Shown: positions 23,301 through 34,696, counted from the first letter of the stretch. The stretch is DNA of 64,000 nt from Tetrapyrgos nigripes (GCA_013368315.1 JAACJM010000002.1:1302001-1366000); one strand, 5' to 3'. Translations and numbers: made by a program. The notes: generated by a model from the letters alone, not told the origin.

Positions 23301-23688
23301 AATCTCCGATCCGCTAGCCGGTGCCAGTGCCTCTAAGAGCTCCAACCTCCAAAAATTTTCTGGCGCACGTAGAAGACTACACCTGTAACAAAATGACCGT
23401 CATATCGGACCTGCAAAAAATGAAGGATCATTGTCGAGCCACCTGAAAAAATTTGTTTACTGGAACCTGCGAAAAAAATGACCAGGAAGAACCTGTGAAA
23501 AATTCCTGACATACGTGAAAAGCAAACCCGCAAAAATTAGAGTGTGCTTTGGTGACCTGTAAAAAATTTCGCCTTCGTCTGGCTACCTGCAAAAAACTCA
23601 TGATCTCATCCACAATCAGAACCTGCAAAAAATTTGCTGAAAACAACACCTGCGAAAATCGGATTTTTTGCACAATATTACCGCCATA
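23301..23688 (+). repeat. ACCTGCAAAAA motif array, full copy
   Basis: About eleven copies of ACCTG(C/T)(A/G)AAAAAWTT begin near 23345, 23381, 23409, 23441, 23465, 23491, 23526, 23555, 23585, 23621 and 23648, at roughly 24-36 bp spacing. The sequence between copies is unique within the array but conserved against the second array at 25223-25553, so this is one dispersed repeat family rather than a tandem expansion. The shared left boundary is CTCYGATCCGCT and the right boundary GCCATA. No terminal inverted repeats and no coding capacity seen. Confidence 0.8.
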
Positions 23689-23699
23689 GACCAATTTCC

Positions 23700-23950
23700 A
23701 AAGTTTCTGTCTTTTTTTGCATAAGTGCTCCCTCAAAACAAGTGATGAGCTTCTCTTACACAGGTCCTCCATGCTTGCTGGAAATTTCACAGGTCTGTTC
23801 CTTATGATGGCTATTTTTTGCAGGTTAATTTCCTTCAAAGTGAGAATTTTTTTGCAAGTCCTCCTCCATTCAAAATTTTATAGGCTCCACATCATAAATA
23901 TTTGCAGGTTGAGAAGAAAGTGAACATGTAATTTTCACAGGTTCTATCCA
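23700..23950 (-). repeat. Second motif array in opposite orientation
   Basis: Directly after the first array, the reverse complement of the same motif recurs about eight times (TTTTTTGCAGGT, TTTCACAGGT, ATTTGCAGGT and variants), with spacers that do not match the first array. The two lie tail to tail. Confidence 0.65.
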
Positions 23951-25061
23951 AGGTCTATACTTGATGGCTTTTGTCATACAGGGTGGCACTGGATTCAGGC
24001 AGCCATTTGGCCTGTTGTCAAGTGTTTATTTGATCGCTGATAAGTAAGGCTGGATACAAGACGTTATAAGGGGTATCCACCAAGTTGCTTAAAGTTTAAA
24101 CCTGGAAAGGCTGTGGACTTGTGCTGTAGTCAGGAATGTCTGGGTAAGCAGGACTATCCGCAGGCAGCGCGCCAACATTATTGATTGTTGATGTAATGTC
24201 CGCCTGCCACTTTGCCTTTGTGATGATGGTGAGCTCATACCTACTGTCAAGAACGTTGTCACTTAGCAATAACCACCCAAGTCACACAATGAACCAATAG
24301 ATTGACGAGTTACAACGAAACAATATAGAGAGAGAGAGAGAGAAATAGTAGAGACAAGTAGAGGATGAGTAGTTGACTATACTTGACACTGCACTATACT
24401 GAGAGCGGAGTGGAGACGAAGTGAACAGACTAAGGAACTAACTACAAGTCCTTTGGTATATGTATCAAAGAAGTGAATTGAGAATAAGTGAATAAGTGAG
24501 AATGTCCATGGAGATAGGAATCGGAGGAGATAAATGATGAACATATTAGATCAAGTGATGGTAACTGTAGACAGAGAAGATGATGGTGGTAAAGATGAGA
24601 GGAATGAATAGTAGTCTGTGGAGATAAGAAATGAATAGATTGGCGATTCATGACACCTACCAATAATCCTTTGTTTATCTGCAAGTTTATGGATATCTGA
24701 AGTGATTCAGAGTTTGAAAGTGCAAAAGTACTGTTTTGTATCAGCTTTCCTATGTACTTTGTAGTGCTAAAGTGCTCTAAGAGTGTGACATACCCAAATA
24801 GTTATAACTTTGATTATTATTTTGAACAGTATTACTTCTCTTCCTTCTCATCATTTTTTCCACTTTTTATACCCTGTTGAGTACAAGTGCTGTGAAATAA
24901 CCAAATTTTGAATCTTTTTGATCAACATACTTGTATAGCAAAGAGGAATGAGTGAAAGAGATAGCCGACATGGACATGCACCTGGAAAATGTCAACAGGC
25001 TATTCAAAAGCAAAAAAAAAAAAAAATGATCAAGACCCAGGCCACGTCACCAAAGCCACGT
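23951..25061. other. No recognisable gene
   Basis: Contains a GA microsatellite at about 24330-24345. The word AACCACCCAAGTCACACA at about 24282 is also found at about 7471, suggesting shared retroelement debris. Otherwise nothing I can support. Confidence 0.4.
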
Positions 25062-25207
25062 TCGAGTAGGGGTTTTGGGGCGGTCTAGGCCCTATGAGTC
25101 ACGTGATCGCGTAGTCTACAGCTTGCATGTATGCCGTAGCTAGCACTTGACTTCAATCCACTGTGTTTGGCTCTGGCATAGCGATAGCCAGCCCTCGGCC
25201 TACTCCA
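25062..25207 (+). mobile_element. Solo LTR related to the gag-only element at 62430
   Basis: This 146-bp stretch follows the 144-bp LTR at 62430-62573 from end to end (GGTCTAGGCCCTAT, CACGTGATCGC, GCCGTAGCTAGC, GCATAGCGATAGCCAG, CGGCCTACTCCA), with scattered mismatches. No internal region follows it. ACGT flanks both sides and may be the target duplication. It is older than the 62430 element, whose two LTRs do not differ over the stretch visible. Confidence 0.8.
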
Positions 25208-25222
25208 ACGTGTAACCCCGCT

Positions 25223-25553
25223 TACCTCTGATCCGCTGACTGGTGGCAGTGCCTCTAACCTGCACAAATTTCACCTGTACAAATTGACCGTCATATCTGA
25301 CCTGCGAAAAAAAATGGAGGATCATTGTCAAGCCACCTGCAAAAAGTTATGAGCTAGAACCTGCAGAAAAATTGAACAGGAATGACCTGTGAAATTTGCT
25401 GACTTACATGAAAACCAACCTGCAAAAACTGGAGTGTCTTTTGGTGACCTGTGAAAAATTTTGATTCCGTCTGGCTACCTGCAAAAAATTCATGATCCTG
25501 TAAACAGTCAGAACCTGCAAAAAGCAGAATTTTTGGACAGTATTATCGCCATA
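25223..25553 (+). repeat. ACCTGCAAAAA motif array, second full copy
   Basis: Collinear with 23301-23688: same start (CTCTGATCCGCT, then CAGTGCCTCTAA), same motif order, same spacers (GACCGTCATATC, GGATCATTGTC, GTCTGGCTACCTGC), same end (GCCATA). It begins about 15 bp after the solo LTR. Confidence 0.8.
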
Positions 25554-25643
25554 TAGAAGACCCTGAATCAATTCTGGTTTCCCACGCCAGTCTCGATCCT
25601 CAGCCGTCAAGTCGAATGAAGGGCAGAATCCACGGGCCCGAAA

Positions 25644-25725
25644 TGGGTGCTCCCGGGAATCGAACCGGCGACCGCTTCGTACCGAATGTTCTGTAAAGGA
25701 TTAGGTCAGCCTGCGATGAGACCCA
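25644..25725 (-). pseudogene. tRNA-like relic
   Basis: Read on the minus strand, the stretch contains a perfect B-box (GGTTCGATTCC) and ends AGCACCCA, like a tRNA 3' half. The matching 5' acceptor strand reads GGGTCTC instead of the complement of the 3' strand, and the D and anticodon arms do not fold well. Best called a tRNA pseudogene or tRNA-derived SINE head. Confidence 0.4.
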
Positions 25726-28700
25726 ACCTCCAACTGGACCAAAACGCCACAATATTCGGTACGTGTGAATACCGTCGCAGGCGCTACATATGGAGTAACG
25801 GATCGTTACATCATAGCTTGGTCGTGCACAGTCTATCAGCTCCCCACTGCAAGCTCTAGGCCATTAGCGTCACAATACTCATACATGATGTACGAGCCTT
25901 CCACGCTAGCCTTACCAAAAGTTAGTATTCCAACGGTTACAATCGTTGAATCGGAACCTTGGATATACTAGGTCATTCTCTCGCCAGCTTCGAGTACTCT
26001 AATACTGAAGATAACTAAGAATAATAACAACAACAGTGCTTGAAAGACTGAAGACATGACACAGACATCTAGACTAGGGGCCAATAAGTAGTAAGGATAG
26101 ATGGAACGCACAAATTTTAGTAAAATTTGGTGCTTATTTAACGTCTCGTTGACTCGGAACCTCCCTCTCGGTAGCGTCGGCGAATAATCCTGGGACGATG
26201 ACGTATCCATTTAAAGTATATTATACATACAGTAGCTACACCGGGTTGCCTCCCGGACCCCGGACGTATCGATTCTTGGTCCTACCCTGGGTAATACACT
26301 CCTCCCGCGTCACAAATTTGACACCCGGCCGCTAATCGCATCCTGAGCTCCAGCGTCCAATGGTTCCTATCGACTGATAGAATCATTATAACTCAAAAAC
26401 AAGAGGTTGCGAAGGAAATCGGAAGACATATCTTAACATTTTAACGATACATTTAGTAGCGGTAATCTATTTCCTTTTTTGTCTACCCCTATTCGCGATG
26501 CCATCTCGAAATTTTTGCATGCACTTGGTCCACACAGACTTCTAACATTCTTGAAAGCAGCGAGAGGAGATGTACACGAGCAGACCAAGCTATCGATTTC
26601 GTGACGCGGGAATACAAGATCTAGGGCTGGCGTTTCCCGCCGACGTCAATAACATCGCAAACAACTTGATATACTATTATGGTGAAGTACCGGGTAGCAC
26701 AGATATTTCTACGACAGCTATTATTAGCTCTCCTGAAACTGCGGAGGACCCATAATCTCGGACTCTCCTAGTCTTTTACACGAAATTCATTATAACAGCT
26801 AATATCGCTTAGAACCGCAACGCAAAGCTCTCAAGTACTCCTGGAAGACCACGTCAAGATTGTAGCTGATTCGGTAAAAATCCAATGGTTCAACAGGAGA
26901 TTTGCAGCGCTGTGGGACATACTTGAATGGCGTCGGTATATACCTAGCTGTACTAAGTGTGAAAAGGTAAAACTACGTACTATACGACTGCAAAATAGCA
27001 ATACCCCCTATTCACAGTCAAGGAGTCCTTCCCTGACTCTTGGAAGGTTTAAAGCTGAGAAAGGATCAATACCTCAACATCTCTGACTCTGAGCGGGATA
27101 GCCAGCTAGGGAGAAATTGTCTATTGGAGAAAGACGTTACGACGTAACACTAGCAGTACTACGGCTCCTAAGTTACTGGTATGAAGCTTTGGTGGGGCGT
27201 ACTCACTTTTGGAGATTTCATTCGACGTCCATAGCACGCTTAAGCTTGCTGCGACGAATGCTTAAGAGAGTGAGGTTTAAAAACCCTACATCACCACATG
27301 AATGGATCGTATCCAAAGTCTCACTCTCTCAGTATCAGTTCACCGCCCTCCAAGCCTCTATGTCTGGTGAGGGCGTCGGGATTTCTTCTTCGAATTTTCT
27401 GATAACTGATTGAATTTATCAGACTTCAGAATGCAGCTTAACAATTGGGCTCAGCTACACCGGCACAATATTCGGTACGAACACTCTCAGTCACGACTTC
27501 GAAATGGTCAGACTGGGTGGACGGCTATCGTCAGAAGTAAGTAATACTGCCTGTATTAGCTCGAATTTAGGCTCACGTCTTTTCTACTCGCATAGTCAAC
27601 GAGGAGGAATGGGGGAGAGGTCGGGCAGGGAGCAAAGACGACGCAGAGGAACTTGCAGCTCAGCAAGCGTTGAATGTCGGGAAATGGTCTAAAGAGCGGA
27701 AGAATTAAGATCATTTTTGTGGCTGAGGCTAATGAGCCTTTTGGACCCGGATTTTTTTGCACATACATTTCGGACAATGCTGTAGACTACTTATCTTGAG
27801 CTAGTAACAGCCACCGCGACTCGGCGAATGCTGTAGAGAACAATATTTAGACATTTTAATACTAGGAAAGATTAAGCTACGTGTGGAAGATGAAGGAAAA
27901 ACAGTGCACCCCATCGAGCGTAAGAATAGAAGAAAAGATTGCTAATGCGCATTTGCAGTGCGTTTCCTCTTCTTGGAGTTTCACACCGTACATCTTCCGT
28001 CTCAAGCTGTAGATGCTAGTAACTAGAATCAGACGGGAACCCAAGTATGATCACTGTAACTCTCTCTTCCATCTGACTCTCCAAAACCTTGTCTCCTTTC
28101 GCGAAGATTACGAACCGAACGCTCTCGTTGGAACTTGGAATACCTCTGGGGTGCGGCGAGTGTTTGATTCAGAGAGGTTAAGAAGTCCTCAACAAGGAAA
28201 TAGATAGGAGTCGAGAATTGGCAAGGAAAGATATGAAGGAGGTGTGGGCCAGCGCTGAAGCGTGGACTCACCGGACTCATTTTCGCCTAGACTACACACC
28301 GTCCAGTAAAGATAGTCAATGAAAAATGTGTGTATACTGCTGGTTCAATTTCTAAGAAAAGTACTGTACAGTGTAGATCATTTTGTCGTGTTTTAAAGAC
28401 TCCTTTAAAAAGGTCTAATTATCGTCGTAAGTACTACTTATAATTTCACTTATCATTCGTCTCAACGCTCCGTGCGTAGGACTCGCCGTCCTCATCGTCA
28501 TGCCTCCGTGGTCATCGTTACGCCTCTGTGGCTAAGCCTTCATGGCCATCGTCTCGCCTCCGTGGCCTAGCCTCAGCGGCTCAACGTATATATTGCCTCC
28601 GTGGCTTAGGCGCCGGCCTTTCTCGAAATTTGACTCCCGTTTTACTTTATCCTCCTTTCCACAAAATTTTCCAGAATCTTTTCCCCTTATTTAATTAAAT

Positions 28701-29860
28701 TCTTTGTTTCGTCTTTGTCCCGTGATATTCGTTTTGCTCCACTCTATGTCTAAGACTTGATCTTACCGTTAACGACTTACCATGTACTTATAGCCCCGAG
28801 AGACTCGTTTTTCCCCATCTCATTCTTTCTTTCCCCATTCATCACTCACTAGTATTCTCGCAGTATTACTCAGTTGCTTTGCGTTACCTGCCCTCCACTC
28901 CCATTTATTTACATCTGTTTTGTATTGGCCTTTGCCGAGTCGCATGTACTCAAAAATAAAATCGTACGCAGGGGAGTCGCTGTTTCAGGGCTCCCCGTGA
29001 TCCTCCTACTCAATCTCGCCCGAAATTTCATCAAACGCAGCGACAAGATAATTAGTAGCATTGAATCAGAGCTATGATCAATATACATGCAAAGAAGAGA
29101 TAGCGCATTAGAGCTCTCTATAAACTAAAAGGAATGGAGTACTATACAAGAATAGGGACACATATTCTCTATTACCATATACCTGGAGAAAATTTTTTAA
29201 AAAATTAGACAGGACGATCGAGACAGACAGGGAAAATCGGGACAAACTCAACATAGCCACACGCGGAAACGCAGTGTTAAGAACTCGTCCTCATTCTTCG
29301 GCCTCGTAAAGAGTCAGGGTAGGTAAATGTAAGTAGCGAGGTACTACCAGTGGTGACGAGTCCTATATATAGATGTATATAGGATCAGCTTGATCATGAA
29401 GCATCTCATTCGCCAATGGACGAGGGTTTCTCCTGAAATACCCGTAAGGGAGAGCATGCATGCATATGTAGAGCGAGGTAAGCTGCTTTCGTATAGTTTA
29501 CTTGAATGTTGAACTCCCCTCTTTCCTACCGTCTATCCTCATTGATCCTCTTGCTTGCGCAGAGATCCATACCTGAAGCCTAGGCCGGGTAAGCTGTAAT
29601 TTTTGAGAAGTAGTACCACCTCAGGGAGTCATGATCAAAACTTGGGAGAATCGCGAATGGCCATTATCATTCGTGGCATTAATCTGGGGTACGGTAGAGT
29701 GGACGTGAAAGGCATAGTACTATCTAACTCTAGACCCATTATGAGCCTGCATACTAAGTAATCCTCTACTTTCAATCCTCTACCTCCTGCTCTTCATCCT
29801 TCTGCACCGTTTCACCCTTCTCTAAATTCTTAGGCTTTTTTTCAGATTGGTCATTGGCGA
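25726..29860. other. Long region without recognisable genes
   Basis: Open frames are short and none shows a known domain or a credible exon chain. From about 26.2 to 29.8 kb it reads as old, degraded sequence. The only structure I can point to is the GCCTCCGTGGC cluster listed separately. Confidence 0.5.
28502..28606 (+). repeat. Cluster of six GCCTCCGTGGC-like words
   Basis: Copies near 28502, 28522, 28536, 28556, 28570 and 28594 fit GCCTYNNYGGYY with 14-24 bp spacing; TATATAT lies between the last two. A promoter-like or LTR-like cis-element cluster is possible, but there is no gene attached to it. Confidence 0.55.
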
Positions 29861-30429
29861 CACTGGAAGCAAATCCCTGTAAATACGCCGCCATACAGGG
29901 GTATTACAGCAGCCTTACCACAAGTCATTCAATAAGTAATACACCTTACATTACAGGAGTATTACAAACACATATATTTTTCAGAACAATCCTGTAAGAC
30001 TGCTGTAAATCAGGGTGGATTACAGCAACATTTCAGTGTGGCATAGTATCACAGTAATACATTCAGTAATACTGCTGAGAAATACAGAGGTATTTCAGAG
30101 TGACACTGGAAGAAATTCCTGGACTTGTCAGAAGGTTGCTGTAATACCCCTGTATGGCAGGGTAATTACAGGAATTTCTTCCAGTGTCACTCTGAAATAC
30201 CTCTGTATTTCTCAGCAGTATTACAGAATGTATTACTGTGATACTATGTCACACTGAAATGTTGCTGTAATCCACCCTGATTTACAGCAGTCTTACAGGA
30301 TTGTTCTGAAAAATATATGTGTTTGCAATACTCCTGTAATGTAAGGTGTATTACTTATTGAATGACTTGTGGTAAGGCTGCTGTAATACCCCTGTATGGC
30401 GGTGTGTTTACAGGGATTTGCTTCCAGTG
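29861..30429. mobile_element. Palindromic MITE with nested inverted ends
   Basis: The element is an almost perfect 569-bp palindrome centred near 30145. The outer ends are CACTGGAAGCAAATCCCTG and its complement. An inner pair CACTGGAAGAAATTCCTG (30104) and its complement (ending 30186) has exactly the same centre. The arms are full of TGCTGTAAT/ATTACAGCA words. No coding capacity and no clear target duplication. It lies 45 bp past the stop codon of the MFS gene, probably in its 3' UTR. Confidence 0.9.
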
Positions 30430-33265
30430 TGATAGGCTTGGTTTCCAAAGAGTATTTCCGTATCAATAAACCTGTCATAGACAAAGTGAGTCAGAATCAT
30501 TCATGTAGGGCAAATAAGCAAGAGCGAAAAACGTTAATGCACTCATCAAGAACGAAGCTCCTATCATAGGAAGGCAAACAAGCCATATAGAACTGATAGA
30601 TTTGGTGTAGGCTTGAATAATTTCTGCGCGTTGATTGGGATTCTGGATTGATTATGATTTCGTGAATGCAAAGGCTACTGTAAAAGGATTGTGGGTGCCA
30701 AGGACTTACAGCAATTTCAGATAGATGCCTGACGCTCTCGCTAAGCGCAGAGCTAGAGGTCGAGACTGAGAGATTGGGTATCTTTTGAAGTCTTCTTCTC
30801 AGAGTCTGCAAGTCATAGATGGTCAGGATTTTTACGTCCAAGTGTTTACGACGGGTTTGAAAGTACTCACTCCCAAGAAAACTGCTTGTCCAATAGAAAT
30901 TCCAACTGTACCGCTGAGGGTTCTGACAAATCCGAAAGCAGAGGTACTCCTCGCAACGTCCTTCCGAGGCATAGCAGCTTGTAGTGCTATTAATGGGACC
31001 TGGAACAGAGATCCTATACCGAATGATGCGACGAAGGGATAGAGGACTTTCATCGCACTAAATGCCAAATCATGAGTAATCATGAATTGAGACCTGAAAG
31101 CACAGTGAGGGGAGGAAAACACATATGTGTTTGAATGACTATCCAACATGGTCATCAAGCCGTAGCCTAGTGTGAAAATGGCCCAACCAATCCACCTTGA
31201 GACCAGTCAATTGAAGATCCAATAGAATTTGAGACAAGATAGAATGAACTTACATTATCATTCGGTAATCCTTAGTTTTGCTAACGATTATGCCAGAAAT
31301 GATGGCGAACAACGCAGCGCCGAAGGAGAATGGGATCATTCTGCAGCGGGTGGTGAAGATCAGTTAGTGAATTCTGGCTTGGAGGGTATATGTACAAGTA
31401 AAACGAGTATGTATGCACCTAACACCAGCACCTGTAGGAGATGCACCCAAAATTTGGTAGTATACGGGAAGGTAATATGCACCTGGAAAGAAAGTGGCAG
31501 AGTGGAGGAAAACTGTGATCAGCAGTACTGCTGTCGTTCGTGTCTATGAGATCATGTTAGTCTGCCATCTCCCAAAGGTCTATAGGTACGTACTCACCTG
31601 GAACAATCTTCGAGGTATGATGGCTGATTTCTTTGTAAGAGCCTCGTGAACACTGGAAATGACGAGAAGAGATGCTCTGATTGTGACAAGGACGATAGTT
31701 TCCATGGAAGACCCTTCAGTTGAAAAAAAAGAAGATTGATTCATGAACCAGAGGAGCTTCAAGGAAAACTGACATGATACTTCGCTGTAGTTGAAACCAA
31801 TCAACAAACAGACTACACCCGCCACAATGAGGAAGAGTCCAACGAAGTCGAATTCACGTAGATGCTCATTATAGGGCTTGGTCTCTTGAGTGCTGACGTT
31901 CAAGAAGAAAAGCATGAAGAAAGCTGCGCCTCTGGTTGGTCTATGGAAGAAAACGAATGGTAAGCCGCGAAATTTCGACGTGTGAGAACAATGATATACT
32001 GACAGATTGATCCAGAAACACCTATGAGGCACAGCGTTAATTCCTGCCGAATAGACGTGAGGGAATGAAATTACTTACCATCTGCAGTTAACTCAGTCGG
32101 TCAAAACACCGCCCAAAAGAGGCCCCACAACAGAGGCTATACCCCAAGTTGCGCCAATGAATCCACCGTACTTTCCACGACTATAGAGCACCGTGATTAG
32201 CATTAAATGGGACTAATAACATAAATGCTACTCGCTCCTCCAAAGTCACGATATCACTGATGATGATTTGAATCTGCTCACATCGCAAAAGTCCTTAGAG
32301 ATCCAGCTGCCCACACCGAAAACATATAAACGCACCATTTGTATCATTCTACCGCCTCCAACACCTTGAACTGCACGACAAAAAATCAACCATACCATAC
32401 TCTGAGCAGCACCACATAACGCTGATCCAATCTGGAGAGTTTACGAGCAAATATCTTGTAATTATCTATGATCAAGGCGGCCGACGAAATAACGCACCAG
32501 GAAGATGATCAGACATGTATAGAGGATGGGTTTCCGACCAATAATATCCGACAGTTTTCCATAGAGTGGGGAGAGTGTTGCGGCTGCCAGTAGGAATGCG
32601 CTGATAGTATAATAGTGAAATTACTACGATGAGATAGAATGGAGTCCGATTCTGAAACCCGTACCTGCCAATCCAGCTGTAATTTTTGCCTCCTCCAAGA
32701 TTACTGACGATAGTTGGCAGGGCAGTTGCAATGATAGTCTTCCAGTGGATGAAAAACGCCAAGTCAAAACAAGCGCAATGAGGAAATAAGCCGACGACAT
32801 ACCTGATCCATGGCACTAAGAAAAGCAGCACACGCAAGGCCCAGGAAAACCTGAAATGAGAGTCTGAGTAATTAAAGGTTAATGTAAACGTGTTGTGACG
32901 TTACACAATCACATGATCGTTACAGCCCTATATATACAGTGGGTCAAAAAATTGACCACATGTTTCGCATTTTTGGAAAGATTGCCAATTTAAGCAATAC
33001 TGAGTAGAGATATTGAAATGTGGTCAGTGATGGGCAGAAAGCCCTTGATAAGAGCTACAATAATCTGTTTTATTTGTCCTATTTGGCTCAAAACTCATGG
33101 AGATATGATTGATTTAAAATGGTATGTCATTTGGACAATTTTTTGAGTTGCCACTTCAAAATCAGTATTGTAACTATGTGATGTCTCATAGATGACATCA
33201 TAAGTGGAGTTGTACAATGATGCAATGGCTACATCATAATGATATCATAGCTGCCAGCTGGACCA

Positions 33266-33273
33266 TATATAAG
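33266..33273 (+). promoter_or_regulatory. TATA box of the mariner transposase
   Basis: TATATAAG lies 34 bp upstream of the ATG at 33307. This supports 33307 as the start rather than the in-frame ATG at 33217, which lies upstream of this box. Confidence 0.55.
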
Positions 33274-33306
33274 GGCATCCAGTTGTTCTATAGCCCTCAT
33301 CAAATC

Positions 33307-34323
33307 ATGAGACCCATCACATCCACCCAGAAAGACAATATCCTCTCTCTCCTCCAAACTTCTGCTTCATCCAGGGAAATCTCTGCTAAAACTGGGGTAT
33401 CCAAGTCAAAGATTGCTTCTCTGGCCAAAGAGATGTATCCTGACAAGGAGAACCATCAAGCAGGGCGTCCTAGAAAGCTGTCTACCACTGATGAACGTGC
33501 TGCTATCCAACAAATCAACACTGGCAAAGCTGAAAATGCTACAGAAGTGGCCAGAAACATCAATCCCCTCCTTGACCAACCTGTCTCCACCCAAACCATT
33601 CGAAATTCCCTTCTCAGGCATGATGTGGACACATCTAAAACGAAGAAGAAGCCCAAACTCACTGCAGCTCACAGGAAGGCTCGTTTAAACTTTGCACAGA
33701 AGTACAGAAACTGGACTGTGGATGACTGGAAAAGGGTTATTTGGTCAGATGAGACTAAAATCAATCGATATGGGTCAGATGGACAGCAGTATGTGTGGGG
33801 GAGGAAGGGTGAATCCTTGGGAGAGAGAAATGTGGTGGAAACAGTCAAATTTGGAGGAGGAAATATCATGGTGTGGGGATGTATGGGGTGGGAAGGAGTT
33901 GGAAACATGGCAGAGGTGGAGGGCAGGATGAATGCAGAGCAGTATGTGGACATTTTGGAGAACAACCTTCTGGAGAGCATGGATATTTTGGGTGTTGATC
34001 CAGAGGTGGCCATTTTTCAGCAAGACAATGATCCTAAACACAAGTCAAAACTGGCCACCAAGTGGTTTGAAGACAACAACATCCATTGCATGAGCTGGCC
34101 TGCTCAATCTCCTGACCTGAACCCCATTGAACACCTCTGGACAACCCTCAAACACAAGCTCAATGGATATGACACAGCACCCTCTGGAGTTTGGGAAATA
34201 TGGGACAGAGCAGCTGAAAAGTGGGATGAAATCACAGAAGAAGATTGTCAGAAATTGATCAGGAGCATGCCTAGAAGGATTGAGGCTGTGTTGAAGGCCA
34301 AAGGAGGGCATACCAAGTACTGA
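33307..34323 (+). CDS. Tc1/mariner transposase, DD34E, intact
   Basis: The protein of 338 residues (368 if the upstream ATG is used) catalyses cut-and-paste transposition at TA sites. The N-terminal half has helix-turn-helix segments (ISAKTGVSKSKIASLAKEM and the region around VSTQTIRNSLLRHDV). The catalytic triad is visible: D in VIWSDETKINRYG, D in IFQQDNDPKH, and E in SPDLNPIEHLW, with 34 residues between the second D and the E, the Tc1 spacing. One uninterrupted frame without introns. The start at 33307 (MRPITST) is chosen from the TATA box just upstream. Intact frame and well-matched ends suggest recent activity. Confidence 0.93.
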   Translation: MRPITSTQKDNILSLLQTSASSREISAKTGVSKSKIASLAKEMYPDKENHQAGRPRKLSTTDERAAIQQINTGKAENATEVARNINPLLDQPVSTQTIRNSLLRHDVDTSKTKKKPKLTAAHRKARLNFAQKYRNWTVDDWKRVIWSDETKINRYGSDGQQYVWGRKGESLGERNVVETVKFGGGNIMVWGCMGWEGVGNMAEVEGRMNAEQYVDILENNLLESMDILGVDPEVAIFQQDNDPKHKSKLATKWFEDNNIHCMSWPAQSPDLNPIEHLWTTLKHKLNGYDTAPSGVWEIWDRAAEKWDEITEEDCQKLIRSMPRRIEAVLKAKGGHTKY

Positions 34324-34696
34324 GCTAGCACTTTCTGTATTTTCACTTGCATGTCAAAAAATTGTCCAAATGACATACCATTTTAAATCAGTCATATCTC
34401 CATGAGTTTTAAGCCAAATAAGACAAAACAGACAGAATATTGTAGCGTTTATCAAGGGCTTTCTGCCCATCACTGACCACATTTTAATATCTCTACTCAG
34501 TATTGCTTAAATTGGCAATCTTTCCAAAAATGCGAAACATGTGGACAATTTTTTGACCCACTGTATATATACTAGTCACATACAGTTTGTAACTTAACTT
34601 TTTACTTTATCTTCAATCATGACATGTTCTAGATTCTCTCTCGTCTGATCCTCCTCTCGCTTGCTCTTGTGTTCCTACTCGTATAGCAGGTTCTCA

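Larger units (their letters stand above)
32937..34563 (+). mobile_element. Tc1/mariner transposon
   Basis: This 1627-bp element has ends CAGTGGGTCAAAAAATTG and its complement and is flanked by TA (32935-32936, 34564-34565). The inverted repeats are unusually long, about 210 bp (32937-33146 and 34353-34563). The inner edge of each repeats the terminal word as TTGGACAATTTTTTGA. The single transposase gene is intact, so it may be autonomous. Confidence 0.95.
32883..34696 (+). repeat. 5' LTR, split by the mariner element
   Basis: The LTR segments 32883-32936 and 34564-34696 correspond to the 181-bp 3' LTR. The break is inside the run TATATATATA that follows AGCCC, the most likely LTR TATA box. 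Confidence 0.93.

Noticed and set aside
23345..23660. CRISPR-like array of short repeats and unique spacers
   Set aside because: The organism is a eukaryote, the repeats are degenerate and unevenly spaced, and the spacers are conserved between copies.
25644..25725. Functional tRNA gene
   Set aside because: The B-box is perfect, but acceptor strands do not pair and the T-stem and anticodon arm are defective.
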